NCBI GenBank assembly: GCA_016715065.1
Contig: JADKBN010000029.1
Location: 744,001-808,000, forward strand
DNA: 64,000 nucleotides
Source: Fibrobacterota bacterium
GTDB lineage: Bacteria > Fibrobacterota > Fibrobacteria > UBA5070
Direction: 5' to 3'
This document shows positions 37,507 to 46,598 of the stretch, in pieces (the stretch's first letter is position 1; each line of letters starts with the position of its first letter). Below the pieces are notes generated by a model. That model worked only from the letters and a program-made list of their open reading frames with translations. It searched no databases and was not told the DNA's origin. Both the position numbers and the translations under genes were made by a program.

Positions 37507-39540
37507 CTACGGCACCATCTCCGTCAAAACCTGGCTTCCCGACCCCCCCCGGACTTCCAGGATCCGCAAGCCCTTGGAGGCCCGGTCCAGTCGTAGCTGG
37601 CCATTTCCGCTGGCGTCGCAAACGACCGATCCACGCCAAGTCAGACTTCCGCGGAGGTCGCGCATTTGTGCTTGGATGATCTCGCCAGGTCCCGCGCCCG
37701 TGATGGACACTTCAGGTCCGTTCATCTTCGCCCGGAATCCTTGGGCGGAAGCAACGGATCGCAGTAAGGAGCTTCCCCCCTCGTGCTCGATCACCAGATC
37801 GACCACTGGACAGTAACTGGGATCTTTCGATGTGGCATACCCTGGAACGAATCTCCAACAAGGATTGTTGGAAGGCGGAGCATCGTAGTTCTTTGCGTAG
37901 AGGCGGGAAAGCGAATCGGTGCCGAGCTTCTGCGAAACAAAAATGGTGTCGCCTTCGTTCACCAGAATGGGATTTGGGACATCCGCCCAGTAGTATTGGG
38001 ATCCGTTGGACTGGGATGCCTTCAGAGCTTTCGAAAACAGCGGCGTACCTTCACTTTGAATGCTGGCGAATGTTTTCCAGATCTGGAGGTTAGATGGGCC
38101 TGCATCTTGGGGGAGGGCCAGCCTTGCCGCGACAACCGCACCGGAAGTGGGGCAACGGAAACCGTAAACGAATTGGGCATTCGAAGGCCCGATAGGTGGG
38201 GTGGTGACTTTTCCAGCCCGCGAACTCAACGCATATCCGCGCTTTGGCGAAGGGGTCACTTGGACAAGAATGTCGGCGCCATCCATGCGGATCCGTTTGA
38301 GCGATGCCTCGCTAGGCGTGCCATCGGGCAAGGCCAACGAAACCGGCCCGCGGTCGGTCAGGCTGTCCACCGAGCCGCTGAAAAGATCCTTGAGATAGGG
38401 TGTGTATCCGGCGTGTTGGCCGATGCGCTGTTCGCCGGAAGCTTCCAAAATCTCCACCCCCATGTCGGTCGGATCGTCATTGATGGCGTAGGCGATCCCA
38501 TTGTTGAGTTCCAACATCCTCGCGGTCCGGACTCGAGTCACGAACAAGCCTGGACCGGGGAGGATGGAATCTACCCCGGAACGACTGCGATTTTCCAGGA
38601 GCAGAAATTGTCGTGAACGGTACGGGTCGGTCCAGACCTTTGCCGCCTGACCCGGCTTCAGGCGGATTTCCTGCGGGGAATCGATCCACGCAGGGGAAAT
38701 GAATCCCAGATCATCCTTTACCCAGGTGCTCATTCCGGTCGGTTTGAAAGCTCCCTGGCGATTAGGGTAGGCGGAGTTGTAACCCAATCCGTGGCTTCCG
38801 CTGGACATGAGGTCCCAGTACCCAAGGCCGCCGGATTTGCCGTACAACGTGGTATCCGCATCGTAGGTGTCGGATGCACCGATCACGTGGGAAAGCTCAT
38901 GGGCGATGGGGCCCGAATTGGAGGGGCGGTCATTGCGTACTTCGGAGATAAAGACGTTCTGACGGACTGTCAAAACGCCAATCGTCGTATCATAGAGAGA
39001 CGACTGTGTGACCACTGCATTACCTAGGTCAGTGCTAATCCTTGATTCCTGGCTCGATTTGCCGGCGTACATGATCATCAGGCCATCCATCCTGCCATCG
39101 CCATTGAAGTCGTAATCCGACAACTTCACACCAGCTTGGCTTGCAGCGGCAGCCGCCTCGTTTCGGAAACGAATTTGGCGGGTTCGCTCTGGCAACGCCA
39201 ATGCTTGCGCCTTGGTCAGACTCAACTTCTGCCAGCCAATGACCTTGGCGTCCACCTGGAATTGTCCACCGGATTGCTCGGCGAAGTATTGGTTCACCGT
39301 GACGTACGGATAGGGGCCGCTGAAGACGCGCGAGAGCGTGTCGCTGGAATAGGTGCTGTCCTGATCCGCGTAGCGCATGGGCACCACGAGGATCTTGAGA
39401 ACCTTCGTGACGGGCGCGGCGGCGCGCGCGGCGACCGGGCCTTGGAGTTTGCGGACCGGAAGATTGCGCCAATCGACCGGAATGAAATCAGGGGGAACCT
39501 GGCTCGCAAAAAGGAGCCCCAGGAGCGTGATCGGAGTCAT
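37507..39540 (-). CDS. Secreted M6-family metalloprotease with sorting-like tail
   Basis: 677 residues from the ATG at 39540. Signal peptide MTPITLLGLLFASQ; GGAGG lies directly next to the ATG, which is unusually close. The propeptide-like start is followed by LVVPMRYADQDSTY and the zinc site HELSHVIGASD (214-224, HExxHxxGxxD), which defines immune-inhibitor-A/M6-type peptidases. YDFNGDGRMDG (143-153) looks like a calcium loop. The last 80 residues (SITGAGPGEIIQAQMRDLRG then LRLDRASKGLRILEVRG) resemble a T9SS C-terminal sorting domain. Probably an outer-surface or released protease. Confidence 0.85.
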   Translation of the reverse strand: MTPITLLGLLFASQVPPDFIPVDWRNLPVRKLQGPVAARAAAPVTKVLKILVVPMRYADQDSTYSSDTLSRVFSGPYPYVTVNQYFAEQSGGQFQVDAKVIGWQKLSLTKAQALALPERTRQIRFRNEAAAAASQAGVKLSDYDFNGDGRMDGLMIMYAGKSSQESRISTDLGNAVVTQSSLYDTTIGVLTVRQNVFISEVRNDRPSNSGPIAHELSHVIGASDTYDADTTLYGKSGGLGYWDLMSSGSHGLGYNSAYPNRQGAFKPTGMSTWVKDDLGFISPAWIDSPQEIRLKPGQAAKVWTDPYRSRQFLLLENRSRSGVDSILPGPGLFVTRVRTARMLELNNGIAYAINDDPTDMGVEILEASGEQRIGQHAGYTPYLKDLFSGSVDSLTDRGPVSLALPDGTPSEASLKRIRMDGADILVQVTPSPKRGYALSSRAGKVTTPPIGPSNAQFVYGFRCPTSGAVVAARLALPQDAGPSNLQIWKTFASIQSEGTPLFSKALKASQSNGSQYYWADVPNPILVNEGDTIFVSQKLGTDSLSRLYAKNYDAPPSNNPCWRFVPGYATSKDPSYCPVVDLVIEHEGGSSLLRSVASAQGFRAKMNGPEVSITGAGPGEIIQAQMRDLRGSLTWRGSVVCDASGNGQLRLDRASKGLRILEVRGGSGSQVLTEMVP

Positions 39541-39618
39541 CCTCCATATATACCACCCCAAATCAGGCGATTGGGGGCGAACCCAATCTTCCCGGTAGGA
39601 TTTTACGGGCAAAGAACC

Positions 39619-39659
39619 AAAAAAGAAGGCCTTCCGCAGGGTTTCCGTGGAAGGCTTTC
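39619..39659 (-). terminator. Terminator on the minus strand after korAB
   Basis: Read on the minus strand, GAAAGCCTTCC and GGAAGGCCTTC pair (one G-U) and run into TTTTTT. It lies between korB and the M6 protease promoter. Confidence 0.8.
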
Positions 39660-39693
39660 GATTCGTGCCTGAGAAAAAATGGTAGGTGCCCGA

Positions 39694-39872
39694 ACTCCAC
39701 CGCTCATCCTGAGGAGCGAAGCGTCTCGAAGGGTGGGCGGTGGAGACGTAGCAAAAGGAGGTGGAAACCAGCACGAGACCGCCGCCCCTGTCGCCTCCGG
39801 CGACCAACCGAGGCCCCAATTGCTGCAGTTGTCGAGACGCGGCAATGCCGCTCCTCAGGACGAGCGGCATTT
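39694..39872. repeat. REP-like inverted repeat element, second copy
   Basis: This fills most of the 372-base gene-free stretch 39541-39912. The left arm (39701-39735, CGCTCATCCTGAGGAGCGAA then GCGTCTCGAAGGG) and the right arm (39831-39872, GTCGAGACGCGGCAATGCCG then CTCCTCAGGACGAGCGG) are inverted and match the element at 26611-26738. Between the arms is about 95 bases without a recognisable gene. Confidence 0.78.
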
Positions 39873-39912
39873 TATCCCTCGGTTTGTCTCCGTCTTCCAG
39901 TCTGCGAAGGAA

Positions 39913-40932
39913 TCAGTCGATTTTCCAGGTGAATCCGGAGTGCAATAGCTTGTTCAGGTCGCCGTTGCCCTTCTTGGCGCGTGCTTCCGCCATCTGCGAA
40001 TCCATGAGTTCATTGAAGGTCGGGCGTTCCACGGCACGGAAAACACCCATCGGAACCGGCTTTTCGGGGAAGTCGAACTGGGACAGAGTCCAGGCCAAGG
40101 TTCCGGTTTCTTCCGTGACACTGTGCACCAGCACTTGGTCGGCATCGGATTCTGCGATGTCGCGGGCGTCGATGGCGTATCCCTTGGCGAAGAGTCCCTT
40201 GCGGCCTTCCGCGTAGGTCAGGGGCTTGCCGTCTTCCAGATACAACACCTTTTCCTTGCGCACGTCCGGAGCGGCGAAGCCAGCATGGGTTGCGTCGTTG
40301 AAGATCACGCAGTTCTGGAGGACTTCCACAAAGGCGGTTCCCTTGAACTTCGCGGCCGCTTCCAGAGTGGCGGAGAGGTGCTTGATATCGTTGTCCACGG
40401 TGCGTGCGACAAATCCTGCCCCGGCGGCCAAGGCGATGGACACGGGTGAGAGCGGACGCTCGACGGAGCCCATCGGGCTGGTCTTGGTCTTGAGTCCCAA
40501 GTTGGAGGTGGGGGAGTACTGTCCCTTTGTCAGGCCGTAGATCTCGTTGTTGAACAAGATCACCTTGAGGTCCACGTTGCGGCGCAGCGTGTGCAGAAGG
40601 TGGTTTCCGCCGATGGAAAGACCGTCGCCGTCACCGGTGATCACCCAAACCTGCAGGTCCGGGTTCGCGGCCTTCACTCCCGTCGCCACGGCCATGGCGC
40701 GGCCATGGATGGTGTGGAAACCGTAGGTGTTCATGTAGTAGGGGAACCGCGAACTGCATCCGATGCCGGAGATGATCGCGAAATTCTCCTTGGGGATCCC
40801 CAGCTTGGGCATCACCGATTGGAGAGCGGCAAGGATGGAGTAGTCTCCGCAGCCAGGGCACCATTTGACCTGCACGTCGGAGACGAAATCCTTTTTGGTC
40901 AGGGGCACAGGGGCCGTAGTGGTTTCGATCAT
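39913..40932 (-). CDS. korB: 2-oxoglutarate:ferredoxin oxidoreductase beta subunit
   Basis: 339 residues. The TPP-binding subunit of the 2-oxoacid:ferredoxin oxidoreductase family. The cluster/TPP region WCPGCGDYSIL is at the N-terminus, SGIGCSSRFPYY follows, and the TPP motif GDGDGLSIGGNHLLH with FNNEIYGLTKGQYSPTS is complete. The C-terminal half matches KorB. Together with KorA it converts 2-oxoglutarate to succinyl-CoA with ferredoxin reduction, or runs in reverse for reductive carboxylation. Its start (GGGAG upstream) is two bases after the korA stop. The family also includes branched-chain and pyruvate enzymes, but the alpha subunit architecture favours 2-oxoglutarate. Confidence 0.92.
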   Translation of the reverse strand: MIETTTAPVPLTKKDFVSDVQVKWCPGCGDYSILAALQSVMPKLGIPKENFAIISGIGCSSRFPYYMNTYGFHTIHGRAMAVATGVKAANPDLQVWVITGDGDGLSIGGNHLLHTLRRNVDLKVILFNNEIYGLTKGQYSPTSNLGLKTKTSPMGSVERPLSPVSIALAAGAGFVARTVDNDIKHLSATLEAAAKFKGTAFVEVLQNCVIFNDATHAGFAAPDVRKEKVLYLEDGKPLTYAEGRKGLFAKGYAIDARDIAESDADQVLVHSVTEETGTLAWTLSQFDFPEKPVPMGVFRAVERPTFNELMDSQMAEARAKKGNGDLNKLLHSGFTWKID

Positions 40933-40934
40933 GG

Positions 40935-42806
40935 TCAGGCTCCCAGGGACTTTTCGATGGCAGTGACGAGTTCGGAAATCTTGAAGGGCTTGCCGGCGAC
41001 CTTGCTCAGGCCTTCCATGGGGCGCAGCAGCTTGCTTTGCAGGTAACCCTTGAGCTGGCCCACATTGAGTTCCGGAACGAGGATCTTCTTGTACTTGCCA
41101 ACCACCTGTGCGAGGTCGGTGGGCAGTGGGTTGATCCAGCGCAGGTGAACGTGGCCCACCTTGTGGGTGCCGCGGGAATTGACCGTGGCGACCGCGGAAC
41201 TGACCGCGCCGTAGGTGCCGCCCCACGAGATCACCAACAACTCGCCTTCCGGCGCGCCTTCCAGCGGGGTGGGGCCGACATCGGCGGCGACGGCGGCGAC
41301 CTTGGCTTGACGTTCCATGGTCATGCGATGGTGGACGTTCGGGTCGTGGCTCATGGTGCCGGTCGGGCTGGATTTTTCCAGGCCTCCGATACGGTGTTCC
41401 ATGCCGGGGGTCCCAGGCAAGGCCCAGGGACGCGCGCCGCGGTCGTTTCGCAGATACGGATTGAACGAGAGTGGATCCGTGGGGTGCGAGACCTCGATGG
41501 TGGGAAGCTCCGAAACTTCGGGGATCCGGAAGGGCTCGGCGCCGTTGCCCAGATACCCGTCGGTGAGCAAAATCACCGGAGTCATGTAGCGGATCGCGGT
41601 GCGGGAAGCCTCGATGGCCGCCCAGAAGCAATCGCCAGGGGTTTTGGCGGCGATGACAGGAACTGGCGAATCCCCGTTGCGACCATACAGGGCCTGCAAC
41701 AGGTCGGACTGTTCCACCTTGGTGGGAAGTCCGGTGGAAGGACCGCCGCGCTGGACATCCACGACCACCAACGGAAGTTCGGCCATGACCGCGAGGTTCA
41801 AGGCTTCCGACTTCAGGCAAAGCCCTGGGCCGGAGGTGGTGGTGATGGCAAGATCTCCGGCGAACGATGCGCCGATCGCCGAGCAGATGCCGGCGATTTC
41901 GTCTTCCGCTTGCAAGGTGCGGATGCCGAAGTGTTTGAGATCGGCGAGTTCCGACAAGATGTCGGTGGCCGGGGTGATCGGGTAAGAGCCCAGGAACAGA
42001 TTCTTCTTGGCCTGGGAAGCTGCGGCCACGAAGCCGAGCGCGGTCGCTTCGTTTCCGGAGACGCGCTTGTACGTGCCCGGAAGCTGTGGCGCCTGGGGAA
42101 CGCGGTAGGTGACCGGGAACAGCTCCACGGTTTCGCAGTAGTTGTAACCGGCTCGCAAGGCTGCGAGGTTGGCGGCGGCGATTTCCGGCTTCTTGGAAAA
42201 CTTCTGCTGGATCCAGTCTTCTGTGGGCTTGGGGCTGCGATCGTACAGCCAGTACATCATGCCCAGCGTGAAGAAGTTCTTGCAGCGGGCGGCGTTCTTG
42301 CCCTTGACTCCTACCGCCTCGACCGCGCGAACGGTGCTGGCGGTGATGTCGGCTTTGATCAGGCGGAAGTTTTTGAGGCTGCCGTCGCTGAGCGGATTTT
42401 CGCGGTACCCGGCTTTTTCCAGGTCCTTTTCGGAGAAGCCGTCTTCGTCGACCAGGATGATGCCGCCGGCGTGCAGATCCATCAGGTTGACCTTGAGCGC
42501 GGCGGCGTTCATGGCAACCAGCACATCGACATCGTCGCCGGGAGTCTTGATGTCCACGGAGGCGAACTGCAACTGGAATGCGGAAACACCGGCGATGGTG
42601 CCTGCCGGAGCGCGAATTTCCGAAGGGTAGTCCGGCAAGGTGGCCAGATCGTTTCCGATGTGGGCCGCGGCGTCTGTGAATTGGTTGCCGGTCAGCTGCA
42701 TGCCGTCGCCTGAATCGCCGGCGAAACGGATGGTGACCCGCTCCAGTTCGATGACAGAATCTTTCCGGCCGTCCGGGGCCAAGATCGTCTGGCTGTTGTC
42801 GCTCAT
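40935..42806 (-). CDS. korA: 2-oxoglutarate:ferredoxin oxidoreductase fused gamma-alpha subunit
   Basis: 623 residues. An N-terminal gamma domain (about 25-205: IRFAGDSGDGMQLTGNQF, PAGTIAGVSAFQL) is fused to an alpha domain (about 230-620: GYPITPATDILSEL-type motif, here GSYPITPATDILSEL; LQAEDEIAGICSAIGASFAG; TTTSGPGLCLKSEA; VVVDVQRGGPSTGLPTKVEQSDLL). The fused form is the common KorA type. I took the ATG at 42806; an in-frame upstream extension lacks support. There is no clear Shine-Dalgarno. The 238-base gap to the next gene (42807-43044) contains A/T-rich sequence (TTTTTCAACGCACAATCCAC) that should hold the promoter. Confidence 0.92.
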   Translation of the reverse strand: MSDNSQTILAPDGRKDSVIELERVTIRFAGDSGDGMQLTGNQFTDAAAHIGNDLATLPDYPSEIRAPAGTIAGVSAFQLQFASVDIKTPGDDVDVLVAMNAAALKVNLMDLHAGGIILVDEDGFSEKDLEKAGYRENPLSDGSLKNFRLIKADITASTVRAVEAVGVKGKNAARCKNFFTLGMMYWLYDRSPKPTEDWIQQKFSKKPEIAAANLAALRAGYNYCETVELFPVTYRVPQAPQLPGTYKRVSGNEATALGFVAAASQAKKNLFLGSYPITPATDILSELADLKHFGIRTLQAEDEIAGICSAIGASFAGDLAITTTSGPGLCLKSEALNLAVMAELPLVVVDVQRGGPSTGLPTKVEQSDLLQALYGRNGDSPVPVIAAKTPGDCFWAAIEASRTAIRYMTPVILLTDGYLGNGAEPFRIPEVSELPTIEVSHPTDPLSFNPYLRNDRGARPWALPGTPGMEHRIGGLEKSSPTGTMSHDPNVHHRMTMERQAKVAAVAADVGPTPLEGAPEGELLVISWGGTYGAVSSAVATVNSRGTHKVGHVHLRWINPLPTDLAQVVGKYKKILVPELNVGQLKGYLQSKLLRPMEGLSKVAGKPFKISELVTAIEKSLGA

Positions 42807-43044
42807 GGGTCTGGTCTCTGCTGGGCTGAAGGGATCGGTCGCACCGCTGATCGTTCGGTTCCGCCGATGAGTTCGTTCGATTTCCAATCCTAATAAGGAC
42901 TTGGAAGTCGATGACGCAAATTACGGACTTTGCGATGATTTTTCAACGCACAATCCACTGAATTTGAATGAGAATCGATCTTGGAGCGCCGGAATGCGTG
43001 CTCCAAGACTGCGAAGGACGAACATTCCGCCGCGGCAATCGCCC

Positions 43045-43785
43045 TCAGAGGTGCAGCGGGGAAGCCACCGCTCCCCGTTGCCGCAGCGCGGCGCGGAGGG
43101 TGGATTCGATGGAGCGCACCAAGGTGGGATGGTCCAGATCGTGGGGATGGAGGGCGATTCGGATCAGGCTTTCGCGACTCCAATGGGACAGGGCCGCCGG
43201 CGCGAAAAGTCGTGAACCGATGCGTCTGGCCGGGTCCCTGGAGGCCCAGGTGATCACCGGGGCACGCACGAAGGGATCCACCGCGAAGTGGATCCCTTGA
43301 TGGTCTTCGGTCCAGGAAAATCCTTCCGCCCACAGCGTGTGGGGCAGATGTTTGCGGAAAAGCCAGGCGGGAGCCACGAAGCCCTCGACTTTGCCCAGCC
43401 CGCATTTTTCCCAGGTTTCCAGACCTTGGTGAATGCGTTCCATCGCCCCTTGCGGATCGAGGTTCAAGAACTCGCCTTCACCTGCGGTCAGAAATTGTCT
43501 GCGGAGGCGGCCGGCCCATCCGGAGGGCAGCGCAGCGTCCTCGGGCCGTTCCAGGTGTTCGTAGCCGTGCAGGACCAGCTCGTGTCCCTTGGCTTTCCAG
43601 GCCAGCAGGCGATCCACGAACCCGGGGTGTTCGGCCAGTGGCCATGCCCCATGGAAATCGGGCACCACCAGGAGGGGGACCGGGGGGATTCCCAGGGAAT
43701 CCAGGAACGCGAGGATGTTCTCCACGGCCTTTTCGTGTCGCGGAGTGACATCATGCAATGAAACCAGGAATCTACCAGCGTGCAT
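43045..43785 (-). CDS. DUF2334-type polysaccharide deacetylase-like protein
   Basis: 246 residues. The N-terminal FLVSLHDVTPRH carries the first Asp of NodB-like deacetylases, VVPDFHGAWPLAEHP and HELVLHGYEHLERP carry the HxxH-like metal ligands, and the C-terminal IRIALHPHDLDHP gives the last His. This matches DUF2334/YheN-like carbohydrate esterases, which remove N- or O-acetyl groups from polysaccharides. GAGGAG lies upstream of the ATG at 43785. The start lies 14 bases inside the preceding glycosyltransferase gene, so the pair is coupled and probably acts on the same glycan. Confidence 0.83.
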   Translation of the reverse strand: MHAGRFLVSLHDVTPRHEKAVENILAFLDSLGIPPVPLLVVPDFHGAWPLAEHPGFVDRLLAWKAKGHELVLHGYEHLERPEDAALPSGWAGRLRRQFLTAGEGEFLNLDPQGAMERIHQGLETWEKCGLGKVEGFVAPAWLFRKHLPHTLWAEGFSWTEDHQGIHFAVDPFVRAPVITWASRDPARRIGSRLFAPAALSHWSRESLIRIALHPHDLDHPTLVRSIESTLRAALRQRGAVASPLHL

Positions 43786-44914
43786 GGGCAAGCTCCTCGC
43801 AAGTTTTGGTTTGGAAAGCGAACATTTCGTCCCAGGTTGGCCAGGTCGCGCGCCAGGCCATCGCGTTGTTCGAGAGGGCTTCGCGGTGTTCCAGGGCCGA
43901 TTCCACCGCACCGAGAAGGCCCACCACGTCCTGGTCCGGATAGAGCGTGCCCGCCTTGCTTTCGCGGACCTGCTCGCCGGCACCGCCACCCTGGCAGCTG
44001 ACCACGGGCAGTCCCGAGCAGATCGACTCCAAGACCCCCAATCCGAAGGTCTCCACCGAGCAGGTGGAGACCATCAGGGTGGAGGAGGCGACCACGGCGG
44101 CCAAATCCTCGCGGCCCAGGAACCCGCCGTAGGCGAATCCTGGCAGGTCCATGCTGGAAAATCTCTCCGCCCATTCGCCGCGCCCCGTCACCAGCACCTG
44201 CGGCCTGCCTTGCAGGCGTGTGAGCATGGGCACGGCCCGGTACAGGGTTTGGACCCCTTTCTCGAAATCCAGGCGTCCCGCGTACAAGAGCACGGGTCGC
44301 TGCGGATCCAGTCCGAATCTGGTAAAGACTTCCGGAGTGGCGGCGCCCGGTCGGAACCGGTTTTTGTCGATGCCGAACTGGATGCGTCGCACGTTGGGGT
44401 AGCCGCGCTTGCGAAGCAGGTTCGCGACCCATTCGGAGGCGCACCAGATCAGATCGAAGTGCTTGTGCCATCGGTCCACCTTGCCCAGCACCAGGCGGCT
44501 GACCCATTTTCGCCACGGTCTGCCCAGTGCCGCCCAAGGTTCCAGGTAGGCGGTGTGGGGGTCGGAATGCCAAAGGCAGGTCCTGACAAGATCCGTTCGG
44601 CGACGCGACCAGCGCGCGGAAAACCACGGATCCCCGATTTCCAGCACCTGGGGACGCTCGCGTTCGATCAGCCTGTCGGCTTCGGCCAGACCCAGCAGGA
44701 ACCGGTAGTTTTTCTCCTTGCCGTAGGGGATCCCCCAGCCGGTATGGAATCGGTGGCCCTCGCCCAGTTCCATCTCGCCCGGCCCCGTGCCCGGACCCAG
44801 GATGACGTACCTGTGCTTGGCTTGCTTTTCGAACCATTCCGCCTTGTGCAGGTGGTAGGTCCGCGCTCCGCCGCCTTTCGGCGAGAGAAATGAGTTGACG
44901 TCCAGGAAGACCAT
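43772..44914 (-). CDS. Glycosyltransferase family 4 protein
   Basis: 380 residues from the ATG at 44914. GT-B fold: the N-terminal half begins MVFLDVNSFLSPKGGGARTY (acceptor-side glycine-rich loop), and the C-terminal half has VLLYAGRLDFEKGVQTLYRA and the E-x7-E sugar-nucleotide motif SVETFGLGVLESICSGLPVV. It transfers a sugar from a nucleotide donor to an unidentified glycan or lipid. It is divergent from a second GT4 gene with 37 bases between start codons, and coupled to a deacetylase-like gene. In-frame codons upstream of 44914 overlap the divergent gene and were rejected. Confidence 0.88.
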   Translation of the reverse strand: MVFLDVNSFLSPKGGGARTYHLHKAEWFEKQAKHRYVILGPGTGPGEMELGEGHRFHTGWGIPYGKEKNYRFLLGLAEADRLIERERPQVLEIGDPWFSARWSRRRTDLVRTCLWHSDPHTAYLEPWAALGRPWRKWVSRLVLGKVDRWHKHFDLIWCASEWVANLLRKRGYPNVRRIQFGIDKNRFRPGAATPEVFTRFGLDPQRPVLLYAGRLDFEKGVQTLYRAVPMLTRLQGRPQVLVTGRGEWAERFSSMDLPGFAYGGFLGREDLAAVVASSTLMVSTCSVETFGLGVLESICSGLPVVSCQGGGAGEQVRESKAGTLYPDQDVVGLLGAVESALEHREALSNNAMAWRATWPTWDEMFAFQTKTCEELAHARW

Positions 44915-44951
44915 CGAGCCGAGCAACCTATCTTTTCCAGCGCACTTGCAC

Positions 44952-46280
44952 ATGGAAACAGCAAAGATCAAACGATTCCGGGCGGATTTCTTCGGATCCG
45001 TAGGGGTGGTGCTCACCATGGTGGCCCACGTATTGTCGCATGCCAGGCGGCTTTGGCGGTTGCGGCGGCTCTACAAAGATCGATCCGGCGATCCATTGTG
45101 TCCGAAGGTTCTGATGGTCGGCGACAACATGGATGGCACCCACGGGATCTCGGTCAGCGCGGAAAGATTGGTCCGCCAGCTTCGCGAGGTCGGGATCCAG
45201 GCTTGGGTTCTAGGCGTGTCCCACTCCGAAAATCCTCCCGGAAACCGCGATCGCGAGGGCTGGGTTCGGATGCTGGCACCGCATTGCGTCCAGGATATGT
45301 TCGGCTACGAAGGCAAGGAGCTTTCCTTGCCGGACATGGACTCCTTCTTGGAGTTCCTGGAAAAAAACCGCGTGGACTTGCTGGAGATCGAAACGCCCGG
45401 CTTCATGGGGATCTTGTCGCTTCTGACCGCTCGATGGATCCGGGTTCCCATCATCCAGAACTATCGCACCGACTTGCTGGCCTACACCCGGTTGTTGCTG
45501 GACAACGACGTGTTCATCGCGCTTTTGCGCTGGTGGATCTGCGGATTCCTCCGCTTCGGCGGTGCGAACGTGATCGTTCCCTCCCAGGACTTCGTCGACC
45601 AGGTTCAGAAGATGGGCGTGGCGCGCCACAAGATCCATTTCCTGGTCCGCGGCGTAGACCTGGAACGGTTCTCGCCTCAGCGTCGCGACCGCGAGGTTTG
45701 GCGGGAGCTGAAGGCACCAGAAGGACCGGTGATCTCCTATTTGGGGCGGGTTTCGCGTGAAAAGGGGTTGGAAGTCCTAGCCGAGGCCTTCGAGAAAGTG
45801 TTGAAAAATCGCCCTGACGCGGTCCTGTGCGTGATCGGCGATGGCCCCTGGAAGGAAGCCTTCCGAACTCGCATGGCACCCACAGGCAGAGCGATCTTCA
45901 CAGGCGAACTGGGTGGCGACCAGCTGCCCAGGGTTTTGGCATCCTCGGAGGTGTTCGCGTTCCCCTCGATCACGGACACGTTCGGGAATGCCGTTTTGGA
46001 GGCGCTGGCTTGTGGAGTGGCCACGGTGGTCACCGACCAGGGCGGCCCCAAAGAAATTGTCGAACACGACCGTTCCGGTTTGGTGGTGCCTGGAGAGAAC
46101 GTTCCAGCACTCGCCGAATCCATCCTTCGATTGTTAGACGACGCCGACCTGCGCCAACGCTTGGGACAGGGCGGAGAGGTGCGCTCCAGGCGGTTTTCGC
46201 CCGTGGTTTCGCGGAACGAACACCTCGGATTCTACCGCAAGGTGCATGCGGAGGCTTTGGCGAGGCGGACCTCGCGCTGA
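44952..46280 (+). CDS. Glycosyltransferase family 4 protein
   Basis: 442 residues. The N-terminus has a short amphipathic stretch (SVGVVLTMVAHVLSHARRLW), then VLMVGDNMDGTHGISVSAERLV (donor domain opening), and the C-terminal half has ISYLGRVSREKGLEVLAEAFEKV and SITDTFGNAVLEALACGVATVV with the E-x7-E motif. The GDNMDGTHGIS opening resembles diacylglycerol- and phosphatidylinositol-type GT4 enzymes, so a lipid or cell-surface glycan acceptor is plausible. Together with the divergent GT4/deacetylase operon it forms a small glycan-modification locus. Confidence 0.88.
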   Translation: METAKIKRFRADFFGSVGVVLTMVAHVLSHARRLWRLRRLYKDRSGDPLCPKVLMVGDNMDGTHGISVSAERLVRQLREVGIQAWVLGVSHSENPPGNRDREGWVRMLAPHCVQDMFGYEGKELSLPDMDSFLEFLEKNRVDLLEIETPGFMGILSLLTARWIRVPIIQNYRTDLLAYTRLLLDNDVFIALLRWWICGFLRFGGANVIVPSQDFVDQVQKMGVARHKIHFLVRGVDLERFSPQRRDREVWRELKAPEGPVISYLGRVSREKGLEVLAEAFEKVLKNRPDAVLCVIGDGPWKEAFRTRMAPTGRAIFTGELGGDQLPRVLASSEVFAFPSITDTFGNAVLEALACGVATVVTDQGGPKEIVEHDRSGLVVPGENVPALAESILRLLDDADLRQRLGQGGEVRSRRFSPVVSRNEHLGFYRKVHAEALARRTSR

Positions 46281-46312
46281 GCAGACCTGACATTTTTTGG
46301 TGAGAGGTGGTG

Positions 46313-46341
46313 TTGCGTGGGCTTGTCGACTTTGGTATCTT
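46313..46341 (+). promoter_or_regulatory. Candidate promoter of the small membrane protein pair
   Basis: TTGCGT and TATCTT are spaced by 17 bases, and TGG before the -10 gives an extended -10. The transcript would begin about 47 bases before the ATG at 46396. Confidence 0.5.
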
Positions 46342-46395
46342 AAACCACGAGTCGATTCGACCCTTTCCACTTCTCCCAACAAACAGGCTATTCCA

Positions 46396-46596
46396 ATGCG
46401 TAAGTGGTTCATTTTTGGCGTTATCGTGGCGATCGTCGGTGTCGTGGCACTGTTCTGGTACCTCAATCGTGAAGACGAAGATGTCCAGGCCATCACTGAA
46501 AACCTGCTCGGCAAGGTCAATCGCGGTGTCTCCGGCACCCGCGAAACCCTTGGCGGGCTCTACGGTCGCATTCGCGGCCGGGTGTCCGAGGTTTAG
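46396..46596 (+). CDS. Small single-pass membrane protein
   Basis: 66 residues. One transmembrane helix (FIFGVIVAIVGVVALFWYL, 5-23), then a charged soluble tail (NREDEDVQAITENLLGKVNRG, GGLYGRIRGRVSEV). The start follows a promoter with no overlap to other genes. It is immediately followed (two bases) by a second small membrane protein. No family recognised. Confidence 0.6.
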   Translation: MRKWFIFGVIVAIVGVVALFWYLNREDEDVQAITENLLGKVNRGVSGTRETLGGLYGRIRGRVSEV

Positions 46597-46598
46597 GA

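Noticed and set aside
41037..42713. Open frame antisense to korA
   Set aside because: Shadow of korA; no start signals or recognisable domains.
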